Counted from the first letter of the stretch, positions 17,973-25,891 are shown. The stretch is 35,835 nucleotides of DNA from Gammaproteobacteria bacterium (GCA_009846005.1 VXYL01000103.1:1-35835); one strand, 5' to 3'. Notes: generated from the sequence alone by a model not told the origin. Numbers and translations are program-made.

Positions 17973-18027
17973 AGGACCGATCATAGCCGCCGCGTTAAGC
18001 AATGCGCGCTTGGGAAGGAGTGCCCTC

Positions 18028-18807
18028 ATGACCATACAACTTCGCCAGATCTGCCTGGTCGCACGCGAACTCGACAGCACCATCGACGATCTCGAGCAGG
18101 TATTCGGGGTTCAACGGTGTTTCGTTGATCCGGGCGTTGGCAGGTTTGGCCTAGTCAACACCCTGTTGCCCATTGGCCGCAATTTTTTGGAGGTCGTGGC
18201 GCCGGTCGAGGAGCACACGGCGGCCGGCCGCTACCTGGATCGGCGCAACGGCGACGGCGGCTACATGGTGATCTGCCAGGCGGACTCCCGTACTAACCAA
18301 CAGGCGGTTCGCCAGCGGGCGCTCGACAACGGCGTTCGCATCGCCTGGGAGGTCGACCGGGAGAACTGGAACATCTGCCAGATACACCCCGGCGACATGA
18401 GAGCCGCGTTCTTCGAGATCGATTGGGACGAGGTCAACGATTTCGACGGCAACTGGCATCCCGCGGGCGGATTGCAGTGGCAGGACAAGGTCGACCAGTC
18501 CGTGACCGTCGACTACGCGGCGGTGGAGTTGCAAGGGCCGGACCCCGTTGGTCTGGCCGAGTTGTGGGGCAAGGTCGCCGGCCTTCCCGTGCGTCGCGAA
18601 GGCGCAACGCTGCACATGGCGCTCAACAACGTCGACATCCGCTTTGTCGAAGCCGTCGATGGCCGCGGCTACGGTCTCGGCGGGCTTGACCTCAAGGTGG
18701 TCGACCGGGAGCGGGTCCTGGCCGCCGCCAAGCAACGCGATGCCTATGTGACCGATGACGAGGTGAGAGTCTGCGGCGTGCGGTTCCGTTTGATCGATGC
18801 CGGCTGA
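18028..18807 (+). CDS. VOC / glyoxalase-like protein
   Basis: A 259-residue protein of the vicinal-oxygen-chelate superfamily, close to the Glyoxalase_3 group. Two beta-alpha-beta-beta-beta halves can be seen: the first opens 'IRLVA-RELD' style with 'LRQICLVARELDSTIDDLEQ' and contains 'GRNFLEVVAPV'; the second opens near residue 150 with 'VDYAAVELQGPDPVGLAELW' and ends 'VCGVRFRLID'. The normal first His ligand is replaced in 'QICLVA', so metal binding may be incomplete and the chemistry is uncertain. The start is strongly supported by GGGAAGGAG nine bases upstream. It is a single-gene unit, followed by a long structured gap and then a convergent gene. Confidence 0.8.
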   Translation: MTIQLRQICLVARELDSTIDDLEQVFGVQRCFVDPGVGRFGLVNTLLPIGRNFLEVVAPVEEHTAAGRYLDRRNGDGGYMVICQADSRTNQQAVRQRALDNGVRIAWEVDRENWNICQIHPGDMRAAFFEIDWDEVNDFDGNWHPAGGLQWQDKVDQSVTVDYAAVELQGPDPVGLAELWGKVAGLPVRREGATLHMALNNVDIRFVEAVDGRGYGLGGLDLKVVDRERVLAAAKQRDAYVTDDEVRVCGVRFRLIDAG

Positions 18808-18833
18808 CGGCAGCGCCGAAATCCCGGAGAAGC

Positions 18834-18902
18834 GAGAACCGTCCGACCGCCTGACGCCAATGGGATCGGCGTCGATACTGCTTGAGCGGCCGGACGGTTC
18901 TC
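18834..18902. other. Nested inverted-repeat element in a convergent gap
   Basis: The arms GAGAACCGTCCGACCGC (18834-18850) and GCGGCCGGACGGTTCTC (18886-18902) pair at 16 of 17 positions. Inside the 35-base loop, GACGCC (18853-18858) and GGCGTC (18868-18873) form a second stem. A long stem with an inner hairpin is more elaborate than a simple terminator. It could be a bidirectional terminator, a structured RNA or a MITE-like palindrome. No match to a known RNA family is evident by eye. Confidence 0.6.
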
Positions 18903-18973
18903 ATAGGCCGATTTGGATAATCTGCACGCAGCGACGACAGTCACTACAGTAGAAAGTAACGCCGTCGCTCCAC

Positions 18974-19011
18974 AACTACTCGAAAGAGTAGTAACTGCTC
19001 GACAGAGTTGG
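18974..19011. repeat. Two tandem 19-base palindromic repeats
   Basis: AACTACTCGAAAGAGTAGT (18974-18992) is followed directly by AACTGCTCGACAGAGTTGG (18993-19011), alike at 15 of 19 positions. The first holds a seven-base stem closed by a GAAA loop. Tandem palindromes of this size often serve as paired binding sites or as stacked RNA hairpins. They lie 65 bases from the end of the MBL-fold gene, downstream of both convergent genes. Confidence 0.55.
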
Positions 19012-19075
19012 AGGTAGGCGCGGGACGGCGAAACCGGCCTAGGGAGCCTCCCGTCGATGCCGTCGGGAGTGGCGT

Positions 19076-19708
19076 TTAGAGGCGGCTCTTGAGGTCGTCG
19101 AAGAACTCGGCCCGGCTCGTTCGGTCGACCTCGACGTAGCAAACGGGATTGTTCGCGCCCGTGTTCGACAGCAGCACGTCGAAGTCGATTCCCGCGAGGA
19201 GGTCCAAGGTCGCCAGCATGGTCTTGCGGTTCTTCCTGCTGACGGGACACATCCAGTTGTCCCCGCCGTGGTAGATCGAATCGCCCGCGAAAAGGCAGCG
19301 CCGCCCACCCACATCCACGAGATACGAAACGGCGCCCGGCCTGTGGCCCGGCGTCGGGATGACCTCGACACCGGATGCGAGCATGTGACGCTCGAACGGG
19401 AAGGTGACGACCTTCTTGACCTTGCGTCGGACATCGCCACCTTCGACCTCGCTGCACATCGTTGCGACGTCGAAGCGCTCGTCCACATCGTCGTTGTACC
19501 GGGCGGCGAAGTGCATATCACCGAGAAGGTGCAGCGCGACGCCGCCTAGAGCGTCCATGACATCGAAGCTGCCTTCGATGCTGCTATGGCCACCAAGGCA
19601 GGAGAACAGCAGGTTGCCGTCGGGACGGACCGCGAACAGGCTCGAGTACTTGGTCGGGGTGATCTTGGTGGGCAGGATGCGGTAGACGTCATCGAATAGC
19701 GATTGCAT
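19076..19708 (-). CDS. MBL-fold metallo-hydrolase-like protein
   Basis: A 210-residue protein with the metallo-beta-lactamase fold. The later metal motifs are clear: 'PTPGHRPGAVSYLVDV' and 'RRCLFAGDSIYHGG'. The first motif, normally HXHXDH, is not: the matching region reads 'LLGDMHFAARYNDDVDERF', keeping one His and two Asp. So it may bind one metal, use different ligands, or have lost activity. Family members hydrolyse thioesters, lactones, phosphoesters and other bonds; no substrate can be named here. GAGGACGG upstream supports the ATG at 19708. It is the last gene of a minus-strand run, 107 bases after the MurA-like gene and separated from it by two hairpins, so it may be transcribed partly on its own. 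Confidence 0.8.
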   Translation of the reverse strand: MQSLFDDVYRILPTKITPTKYSSLFAVRPDGNLLFSCLGGHSSIEGSFDVMDALGGVALHLLGDMHFAARYNDDVDERFDVATMCSEVEGGDVRRKVKKVVTFPFERHMLASGVEVIPTPGHRPGAVSYLVDVGGRRCLFAGDSIYHGGDNWMCPVSRKNRKTMLATLDLLAGIDFDVLLSNTGANNPVCYVEVDRTSRAEFFDDLKSRL

Positions 19709-19771
19709 GGTACAGGTCCGTCCTCATGTTGCTTGGTGGTCGGTGGCGGCGCGCCCGGCGGGCCCGTTGGA

Positions 19772-19813
19772 GAATTCGCGAAGCGGATTCTCGGGCGACC
19801 GCGAAGCGGTCGC
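19772..19813 (-). terminator. Pair of hairpins after the MurA-like gene
   Basis: GCGACCGC-GAA-GCGGTCGC (19795-19813) begins two bases after the stop codon of the MurA-like gene; GAATTCGC-GAA-GCGGATTC (19772-19790) follows, with seven of eight pairs plus a possible wobble. Both share the centre CGCGAAGCG. They may stop or weaken transcription before the MBL gene, or protect the upstream transcript from decay. No T run follows. Confidence 0.45.
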
Positions 19814-19815
19814 GT

Positions 19816-21096
19816 TCACTCGCTGAGTCGCTCGATCCGGGCACCGAGTTTGCCGAGCCTGACATCCAGGCGCTCGTAGCCGCGGTCGATCTGATCCACG
19901 TTGTGGATGGTGCTCGTGCCCCCGGCACACAGCGCGGCGATCACCAGCGCCATGCCGGCGCGGATGTCCGGCGATACCAGGCGTTCGCCGTGTAGGCGCG
20001 TGGGGCCCATGACCAGGGCTCGATGCGGGTCGCACAACACGATGCCGGCCCCCATGTCGATCAGGCGGTCGACGAATACCAGGCGCCGGTCGAACATCTT
20101 CTGGTGGATCAGCACGGTTCCCCGGCATTGGGTGGCGACCACTAGCGCGATGCTGATCAAATCGGGCGGAAAACCGGGCCAGGGCATGTCGTCGATCTTG
20201 GGCACGGCACCGTCGAAATCGGGCATTACCGTCATCTCCTGGCTCGCCGGTACGACGATGTCGTCGCCGTCGTCCTCCCATGCGATGCCAAGCCGGCCAT
20301 ACATGATTCGCGTCATCCGGTGGTCCTTGGGCGCCGCCCCCACCAGCCGGACGTCCGATCCGGTGGCGGCGGCCAGGCCGATCAGCGAACCGACCTCCAT
20401 GTAGTCCGGGCCGATGTCGAAGCGGGCGCCGTGGAGGGCGCCCACACCTTCGACGGTGAGGTCGTGGGTTCCGATGCCGGAGATCTTTGCGCCCATCGCG
20501 TTCAGGCAGCGGCACACGTCTTGAACGTGCGGCTCCATGGCGGCGTTGGAGATATACGTCGTCCCATCCGCGAGAACGGCCGCGAGGAGCGCCTGCTCGG
20601 TGCCGGTGACGCTCATTTCGTCCAGGAACAGGTCGCAGCCCTTGAGGCCCCGTGTCCGCAGAACGTAGTGACCGGGCTCGATGTCGATCTCGGCGCCTAG
20701 GGCCTGCAGGGCGAGAAGATGGGTGTCCAATCGACGCCGGCCGATGCGATCGCCGCCGGGCCGGAAGATTTTGACCCGGCCGAATCGTGCAAGCATCGGC
20801 GCCGCCAGCAGTACGGCGGTTCGGATCCGGCTGCTCAAGCCCGGATCCGGCTGCTCGTCGCGGACCCGTGCGGCATGCAAGGTGCAGGTGTTGGACTCGA
20901 AGCGCCCGTCGATCCCGAGGCCCGCCAACAGCGACAGTTTCGTGCGCACGTCGCCGATGTCGGGGACGTTGCCTATGGTCAGCGGGTCGTCGGTGAGCAA
21001 TGAAGCCGCGAGCAGCGGTAGGGCCGAGTTCTTGTTGCCCATGGGCGCTATGTCGCCGGCAAGCGGTTGCGCCCCCTCGACTCGAAAGTAGTCCAT
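19816..21096 (-). CDS. murA: MurA-type enolpyruvyl transferase, Cys-to-Asp variant
   Basis: A 426-residue enzyme of the MurA family, which adds enolpyruvate from PEP to UDP-N-acetylglucosamine, the first committed step of peptidoglycan synthesis. Length and motifs match MurA: '[12 protein letters not shown]' with Lys22, 'WPGFPPDL' with the catalytic Asp, '[13 protein letters not shown]' with the conserved Arg, and 'HIDRGYE'-like 'QIDRGYERL' near the end. In the active-site loop the usual Cys115 is Asp116 ('[11 protein letters not shown]'), as in mycobacterial and chlamydial MurA, where this change keeps activity but gives fosfomycin resistance. The 'R-R-R' after the loop replaces the usual 'RP'. 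It lies in a run with RibB-, PdxA- and alcohol dehydrogenase-like genes, not a usual murA setting, so a paralogue acting on another sugar is possible. Start ATG at 21096. Confidence 0.83.
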   Translation of the reverse strand: MDYFRVEGAQPLAGDIAPMGNKNSALPLLAASLLTDDPLTIGNVPDIGDVRTKLSLLAGLGIDGRFESNTCTLHAARVRDEQPDPGLSSRIRTAVLLAAPMLARFGRVKIFRPGGDRIGRRRLDTHLLALQALGAEIDIEPGHYVLRTRGLKGCDLFLDEMSVTGTEQALLAAVLADGTTYISNAAMEPHVQDVCRCLNAMGAKISGIGTHDLTVEGVGALHGARFDIGPDYMEVGSLIGLAAATGSDVRLVGAAPKDHRMTRIMYGRLGIAWEDDGDDIVVPASQEMTVMPDFDGAVPKIDDMPWPGFPPDLISIALVVATQCRGTVLIHQKMFDRRLVFVDRLIDMGAGIVLCDPHRALVMGPTRLHGERLVSPDIRAGMALVIAALCAGGTSTIHNVDQIDRGYERLDVRLGKLGARIERLSE

Positions 21097-21124
21097 GCCC
21101 GTGTACCGCGGGGCGGTTGCCGTG

Positions 21125-22210
21125 CTACGCGTCGAACACGATAACGCTGCGCGCCACCTCGCCCGTGTCGAGCGCTTGCAGGGCGTCGGTGACGTCGCCG
21201 AGACCGACGCGTTGGGAGATCATCTCGTCGAGGTGCAGGCGTCCTTGGAGGTAGAACTCCACGAATCGCGGCATGTCCACCCGGAACCGGTTCGAGCCCA
21301 TCATCGAACCCTGGATCTTCTTCTCGGAAAGGAAGTCGGGGCCATGCAGGGATACCATCTCGCCCGGTGGAATCATGCCGATGATGGTCGCAGTACCGCC
21401 GGGACGGACCATGCGGAACGCCTGCTCTGCGGTGACCTTGAGACCGATGGCTTCGAAGGAGTAGTGCACGCCGCCGCCGGTGATTTCGCGAACCTGCGCG
21501 ACGGGGTCCCCGTCGGAGGCGTTGACGACATCGGTTGCCCCGAAGTTGCCCGCCAGTTGCAGCTTCGACGATACGGTGTCCACGGCGATGACCCGGGATG
21601 CGCCTGCGATCGCCGCGCCGTTGATGCAGGACAGGCCGACGCCGCCGCAGCCGATCACGGCGACGGTGGCGCCGGGCTCCACGTCGGCGGTGTGAATGAC
21701 GGCCCCGACGCCGGTGGTCACGCCGCAGCCGATCAGCGCCGCTCGGTCCATGGGCATGTCGTCGCGGATCTTCACGACCGAATGCTCGTGGACCAGCATC
21801 TGTTCAGCGAACGAACCGAGGTTGGCGAATTGGCTGAGCGCGGCGCCCGCCTTGGATAGCCGCGGCTCGTCCGCGGCACCGCGTCTGACCTCGGGCTCCT
21901 GGCAGAGTGACATGTGGCCGGTCAGGCAGTATTCGCAATGGCCGCAGAACACGGACAGGCAGGTGATCACGTGGTCCCCGGGCTTGACGTAGCGCACGGC
22001 CGAGCCGACTTCCTCGACGATTCCCGCCGACTCGTGGCCGAGCACGCAGGGCACTGCGCCCGGATAGGTGCCGTTGAAGAAGTGCATGTCCGAGTGGCAG
22101 ACACCGGCCGCGGCGGTGCGAATCAGCACTTCCCGCGGACCGGGCTTGTCGATCTGGATGTCTTCGACGTCCATGCGCGTGTTAACGGCGCGGAAGACGG
22201 CTGCTTTCAT
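21125..22210 (-). CDS. Zinc-dependent alcohol dehydrogenase (MDR superfamily)
   Basis: A 361-residue NAD(P)-dependent alcohol dehydrogenase of the medium-chain family. Catalytic zinc ligands are Cys38 ('AGVCHSD'), His59 with Glu60 ('LGHESAG') and a later Cys in 'LIGCGVTTG'. Four structural-zinc cysteines are present at 89, 92, 95 and 103 ('[15 protein letters not shown]'). The cofactor fold is marked by '[10 protein letters not shown]', followed by '[11 protein letters not shown]' whose Asp suggests NAD preference. It resembles the class III-like group that includes mycothiol- or glutathione-linked and general primary alcohol dehydrogenases. It is 83 bases downstream of the PdxA-like gene and 28 bases upstream of the MurA-like gene, on the same strand. 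The substrate cannot be named. Confidence 0.92.
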   Translation of the reverse strand: MKAAVFRAVNTRMDVEDIQIDKPGPREVLIRTAAAGVCHSDMHFFNGTYPGAVPCVLGHESAGIVEEVGSAVRYVKPGDHVITCLSVFCGHCEYCLTGHMSLCQEPEVRRGAADEPRLSKAGAALSQFANLGSFAEQMLVHEHSVVKIRDDMPMDRAALIGCGVTTGVGAVIHTADVEPGATVAVIGCGGVGLSCINGAAIAGASRVIAVDTVSSKLQLAGNFGATDVVNASDGDPVAQVREITGGGVHYSFEAIGLKVTAEQAFRMVRPGGTATIIGMIPPGEMVSLHGPDFLSEKKIQGSMMGSNRFRVDMPRFVEFYLQGRLHLDEMISQRVGLGDVTDALQALDTGEVARSVIVFDA

Positions 22211-22293
22211 CGGGCTTCTCGAATGGCGTCGCGAACGTCAGTGTGCCAAGTGCCGGGGTGCGCCATCAAGCACTCGCGTGCCGGAACGGAAAG

Positions 22294-23262
22294 TCACAGA
22301 CGCGCTCGGGTGTGTCCGAACGTTCCTTCCGCCAACGACACGGCGGCGCGAAGGGCGGCAATGGCACCGGTCGCGTCTGCGACCCCTTCGCCGGCGATGT
22401 CGAAAGCCGTGCCGTGGTCGACGGACGTTCGGATCAGCGGGATGCCCAATGTCGCGGTCACGCTCTCGTGGAAGTTGTGCACCTTGATCGCGATGTGGCC
22501 TTGGTCGTGGAACATCGCCAGCACCGCGTCGAACTCGCCGGTGATCGCGCGGTTGAAGATCGAGTCCGCCGGAAGCGGACCGGTGGCGTCGATGTCCAGG
22601 GCCCGGGCTTCCTCGACGGCCGGCGCGATCTCGTCGATCTCTTCGCGACCGAGCAGTCCGCCCTCGCCGCCGTGCGGATTCAGTGCCGCAACCGCGACGC
22701 GCGGGTTGGCCAATCCCCACGCGGCTAGCGAGTCGTGGCACAGGCGAAGCTTGTCGAGGACGTTCGCGCGGGTGACGAACCGTGCCGCCTCGATGAGCGA
22801 TTTGTGCGTTGACAGGTGTACGACGCGCAGGCCCGGCGTCATGAGCATCGTCGCCGTGGTCGTCGCCCCGGTCAGCCGGGCGAGAATCTCCTGGTGGCCG
22901 ATGTCGTCGACATAGCCCGCAGCATGGATCGCCTCCTTGTGCAAGGGGCAGGTCATCATGGCCGCGACGTTGCCGGCGATCGCATCTCGGGCGCAGCGTT
23001 CCACGGCGCTGACGCTCGCTTCGCCGCATGCCGCGGAGATCGTGCCGACCCGAAAGTCGGCGGCACGGGGAACATCGACATCCACCATCTCGCAGCCGTC
23101 GGGAAGGGGCAACCCAGCCTGTTCGGCACCGAGGTCGAGCGCCCATGCCGGGCCGTACACGACATAGTCGGCCAATGGCCGGTCGGCGGCGTTCAGGGCC
23201 TTGACGGCCACCTCCGGACCGATGCCGGCCGGGTCGCCCAAAGTTATGCCGATCCGGGTCAC
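22294..23262 (-). CDS. PdxA family dehydrogenase (PdxA/PdxA2-like)
   Basis: A 322-residue NAD-dependent, metal-using oxidative decarboxylase of the PdxA family. It opens 'RIGITLGDPAGIGPEV', the family signature, and has metal-site His residues in 'LSTHKSLIEAA', 'MFHDQGHIAIK' and 'TSVDHGTAFDIAGEG'. True PdxA oxidises 4-phosphohydroxy-L-threonine in vitamin B6 synthesis and usually reads HDQG followed by Leu; the HDQGH form here is more like PdxA2 enzymes, which oxidise 4-phospho-D-threonate or D-erythronate. The DUF1537 kinase that normally partners PdxA2 is not in this window, so both readings stay open. The GTG start overlaps the stop of the RibB-like gene by four bases (GTGA), indicating translational coupling. 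Confidence 0.88.
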   Translation of the reverse strand: MTRIGITLGDPAGIGPEVAVKALNAADRPLADYVVYGPAWALDLGAEQAGLPLPDGCEMVDVDVPRAADFRVGTISAACGEASVSAVERCARDAIAGNVAAMMTCPLHKEAIHAAGYVDDIGHQEILARLTGATTTATMLMTPGLRVVHLSTHKSLIEAARFVTRANVLDKLRLCHDSLAAWGLANPRVAVAALNPHGGEGGLLGREEIDEIAPAVEEARALDIDATGPLPADSIFNRAITGEFDAVLAMFHDQGHIAIKVHNFHESVTATLGIPLIRTSVDHGTAFDIAGEGVADATGAIAALRAAVSLAEGTFGHTRARL

Positions 23263-24356
23263 AACAGGTCGGTGGCGACCACCGTCAGCCCGAAGCCTTC
23301 GAGGCCGACGAAGTCGACTTCCCGGCCCGCGAGAATGCGTAGCCTCGTAACCCCGAGATTGCGCAGGATCTGCGCGCCCACCCCGATCTCCAGCCAGTCG
23401 CGGTTGCGCACCCCCGCCCGGCTGTCATCGCCACCCGCCAAGTTGTCGAGCGGGACACCGGCGAAACCGCTGCGCAGGTAGATCAAGACGCCGCCGCCGA
23501 GTTCGCCGAGCCGGTTGAGCGAGGCTTCCAGCAGGCTCTCCTCGTGCCGCGTTTGGGAACCGAAGACATCCTCGATCAGCTTCTCGCGATGGATCCGTAC
23601 CACCACGTCGTCGCCCGGCTGCATGTCGCCGAACACCAGCGCCAGGTGTTCGGCGTCTTCGAACCGGGTCCGGTAGGCATAGCCCCGGGCGCGTCCCGCA
23701 GCGGTTTCAACGTCGAACTCACGTGTGCGTATCACGAGTTGCTCGCGGTGTTGGCGATAGGCGATCAGGTCGGCAATGGAGATGATCTTGAGGCCGAACT
23801 CGCTGGCGAACTCGCGCAATTCCGAGAGTTTCTTGGGGTTGCCGTCGTCGTTGACGATCTCCGCCAGGACGCCAACCGCCGGTAGCCCGGCGGCATGCGC
23901 CAGGTCGACCGCCGCCTCGGTGTGGCCGGAGCGAACCAGCACGCCGCCCTGGCGCGATACCAGCGGCAGGACGTGGCCGGGTCGGGCGAAGTCGTCGGCG
24001 GCCGTGTTGTTGCTCGCCAAAGCCTGGACGGTATTGGCGCGTTCGTCGGCGGAGATTCCGGTTGTCAGCCCGACCTTGTAGTCGACCGTCACCGTGTAGG
24101 CTGTCGCCAATGGCGCTTCGTTGCGGGCCACCATGGGGTCGAGATGCAGGCGCTTCGCCTGGTCTTCAGTGATGGAGGCGCACAGCAGTCCGCTGGTGTG
24201 CCGGATCATGAAGCCGATCTTGTCGGATGACGCCTTTGCGGCCGCCATGATGAGGTCGCCCTCGTTCTCGCGGTCGTCATCGTCGACAACCACCACGAGG
24301 TCGCCGGCGGCGATGGCCGCGATGGCATCTTCGACGGTGTCGAACTCGGTGGGCAT
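23259..24356 (-). CDS. ribB: 3,4-dihydroxy-2-butanone-4-phosphate synthase with degenerate GTP cyclohydrolase II domain (RibBX type)
   Basis: A 365-residue protein in two parts. Residues 1-205 are a complete RibB domain, which turns ribulose 5-phosphate into dihydroxybutanone phosphate plus formate for riboflavin synthesis: 'DDDRENEGDLI', 'RHTSGLLC', 'TGISADERANT' and 'SGHTEAAVDLA' are all intact. The second half aligns with GTP cyclohydrolase II ('RIHREKLIEDVFGSQ', 'GGGVLIYLR', 'GAQILRNLGV', 'GLEGFGLTVV') but has none of the three zinc cysteines and lacks the 'C-D-C' and 'GRGIGL' motifs, so it cannot be an active RibA. This matches the RibBX form described in proteobacteria. Start ATG at 24356. 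First gene of a minus-strand run. Confidence 0.93.
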   Translation of the reverse strand: MPTEFDTVEDAIAAIAAGDLVVVVDDDDRENEGDLIMAAAKASSDKIGFMIRHTSGLLCASITEDQAKRLHLDPMVARNEAPLATAYTVTVDYKVGLTTGISADERANTVQALASNNTAADDFARPGHVLPLVSRQGGVLVRSGHTEAAVDLAHAAGLPAVGVLAEIVNDDGNPKKLSELREFASEFGLKIISIADLIAYRQHREQLVIRTREFDVETAAGRARGYAYRTRFEDAEHLALVFGDMQPGDDVVVRIHREKLIEDVFGSQTRHEESLLEASLNRLGELGGGVLIYLRSGFAGVPLDNLAGGDDSRAGVRNRDWLEIGVGAQILRNLGVTRLRILAGREVDFVGLEGFGLTVVATDLL

Positions 24357-24423
24357 GTCGTGACTGTCCTAGCCGGGTCGGCGTGGTGAACGAGACTAGG
24401 TTCCCGAATACCGGCCGGTCGGA

Positions 24424-24449
24424 ATTGTATCAGCCGGGACACGCGCCAA
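24424..24449 (-). promoter_or_regulatory. Candidate promoter of the ribB-led run
   Basis: On the minus strand TACAAT (24429-24424) is a good -10, 68 bases before the ribB start. TTGGCG (24449-24444) is a partial -35 but with only 14 bases between; AACTTG at 17 bases is a poorer match. A ten-base palindrome, ACCGGCCGGT (24410-24419), lies just downstream in the leader. I looked for an FMN riboswitch here and did not find its conserved parts. Confidence 0.35.
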
Positions 24450-24589
24450 GTTTGGTTCGAAGTCCCTTTGCGACAGCGACTGGGCAAGTGTCTACGTCGG
24501 CCACTCAACTCGAATCGTTCGAGAGTCGAGTCTGTGCTGACGTGCCAACGCGAGCTGGCGGCGCGCTGGCGGGGACCTGCGGCGGGGCG

Positions 24590-24595
24590 TAGAAT
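24590..24595 (+). promoter_or_regulatory. Candidate -10 of the tRNA-Arg gene
   Basis: TAGAAT lies 11 bases before the first tRNA base, the right distance for transcription to start just ahead of the mature end. The -35 region is GC-rich and weak. A GC-rich stretch right after the -10 would fit a stringently controlled stable-RNA promoter. Confidence 0.35.
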
Positions 24596-24606
24596 GCGCT
24601 GCTCAA

Positions 24607-24683
24607 GCGCCCGTAGCTCAACTGGATAGAGTACCAGGCTTCGAACCTGGGGGTTCGGGGTTCGAGTCCCTGCGGGCGCGCCA
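24607..24683 (+). tRNA. tRNA-Arg (anticodon UCG)
   Basis: A complete 77-base cloverleaf with CCA encoded. The acceptor stem GCGCCCG pairs perfectly with CGGGCGC (24673-24679), followed by discriminator G and CCA. The D arm begins 'GCTC' and closes with 'GAGT'. The anticodon stem CCAGG/CCTGG encloses CTTCGAA, with anticodon TCG at 24641-24643, reading the Arg codon CGA. The T arm is CGGGG-TTCGAGT-CCCTG. The 5' half closely matches bacterial tRNA-Arg. It lies between divergent ribB (minus, upstream) and a minus-strand CoA transferase gene that ends 20 bases past the CCA. No integrase or duplicated tRNA end was seen. Confidence 0.97.
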
Positions 24684-24703
24684 TTCCCTCGATGCGCCGG
24701 GTT

Positions 24704-25891
24704 TCAGATGGCGCCGGCGTTCTTCAGCGACGCCACCTCGTCCGCCGACAACCCGAGTAGATCGCCGTAGACCTTCAGGTTGTCGGCCCCGGTGTTTCGC
24801 GGCATGGATACCGGCGGCGGATCGACGTCCTGGAAGCGCAGCGGCGTGTTCGGTAGCGTTACCTCGCCGTAGCGTTCATGGGCGACCCTGGAAAGCGCGC
24901 CGCGTTCCAGCAGATGCGTGTCGTTCAGGACGTCGGCGAGGGACTGCACCGGCGCGCAGGGCACTTCGTGTTGCTGGCAGACCTCGAAGACTTCGGCTTT
25001 GGAGAGGGTCGATGTCCAAGCCTCTACGACGGCGTCGGTCGCCGCCATGTTCAGGGCTCGCGTTGCCCGGTCCGCGAAACGAGGATCGTCCGACAGTTCG
25101 GGTTCGCCCATGGCATCGAGTAGTCCCAGCCAGTGCCGTTCGCGAACACAGATGATCGCGACGTGGCCGTCGCTGGCGGCGTAGACGTTGTAGGGCGCCA
25201 CGGCCGAGGCGTGGTGATGGTTGCCGGTTCGACGCGACTTGCCATCGGATACGTACCACGCGCCGAGGGCAGAGGTCAGCGACGGGAAGACGGCGTCCTG
25301 CATGGCAACGTCGAGTACGGCGCCGCGACCGGTACGCTCGCGGCGCACGAGTGCCGTTGTGATGGCGGCATAGAGGTGAACACCGCCCAGGATATCGCAC
25401 ATGGCGGGACCGGCCTTCAGGGGCGGTTCGCCGTCGTGCCCCGTGATGGCCATCACACCGGTCATGGCTTGGACCGTGATGTCCATGGCCCGGTAGTCGC
25501 GGTGCGGACCCGTCCGGCCGAACCCCGTCCCGGAGGCGTAGATCAGGCGCGGGTTGATCGCCGTCAGTGCCTCGCCGCCGACACCGCGGCGGTCGAGGGT
25601 TCCCGGCGCGAAATTCTCGAGCAGGACGTCGGCATGCCTGGCCAGGTCGCGCAGCACCTCGCGGCCGGCATCCGACTTGAGGTTCAGCGTCACGGTCTCC
25701 TTGTTGCCGTTGAGCATCATGAAGGGGTAGCTCAAGGGTGGATCGCCGCGCCCGCGCATGGCTTCGCCGCCGGGCGGTTCAACCTTGATCACCCGCGCGC
25801 CGGCCATGGCCAGCAGGTAGCCGCAATAGGGTCCGTTGTAGATCTGTCCGAGGTCGAGGACCGTGATGCCGGCGAGAGGTTGGTGTTGCAA
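24704..25891 (-). CDS. CaiB/BaiF family (class III) CoA transferase
   Basis: A 395-residue class III CoA transferase, which moves CoA between carboxylic acids. The catalytic Asp is visible at 137 in 'DYRAMDITVQAMTGVM', the position of Asp169 in formyl-CoA transferase. Other family marks are 'VLDLGQIYNGPYCGYLLAMAG' near the start, 'VIKVEPPGGE', 'LLENFAPGTLDR' and 'RTGPHRDYRAMD'. Length is typical. The start is TTG at 25891: no ATG or GTG lies upstream in frame, and the next internal Met would remove the conserved N-terminal strand. There is no clear ribosome site. It diverges from a glyoxalase-like gene. The acid it activates is unknown; nearby genes hint at breakdown of small organic acids. 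Confidence 0.92.
   Translation of the reverse strand: MQHQPLAGITVLDLGQIYNGPYCGYLLAMAGARVIKVEPPGGEAMRGRGDPPLSYPFMMLNGNKETVTLNLKSDAGREVLRDLARHADVLLENFAPGTLDRRGVGGEALTAINPRLIYASGTGFGRTGPHRDYRAMDITVQAMTGVMAITGHDGEPPLKAGPAMCDILGGVHLYAAITTALVRRERTGRGAVLDVAMQDAVFPSLTSALGAWYVSDGKSRRTGNHHHASAVAPYNVYAASDGHVAIICVRERHWLGLLDAMGEPELSDDPRFADRATRALNMAATDAVVEAWTSTLSKAEVFEVCQQHEVPCAPVQSLADVLNDTHLLERGALSRVAHERYGEVTLPNTPLRFQDVDPPPVSMPRNTGADNLKVYGDLLGLSADEVASLKNAGAI

Noticed and set aside
24357-24460. FMN riboswitch before the RibB-like gene
   Set aside because: The stretch 'ATTCCGACCGGCCGGTATTC' on the minus strand recalls one conserved FMN-riboswitch segment, but the opening GGGCAGGGTGAAA part and all 3' conserved segments are missing, and the leader is only about 60 bases.
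24607-24683. tRNA gene as an integration site for a mobile element
   Set aside because: No integrase gene, no second copy of the tRNA 3' end and no change in gene style were found around it.
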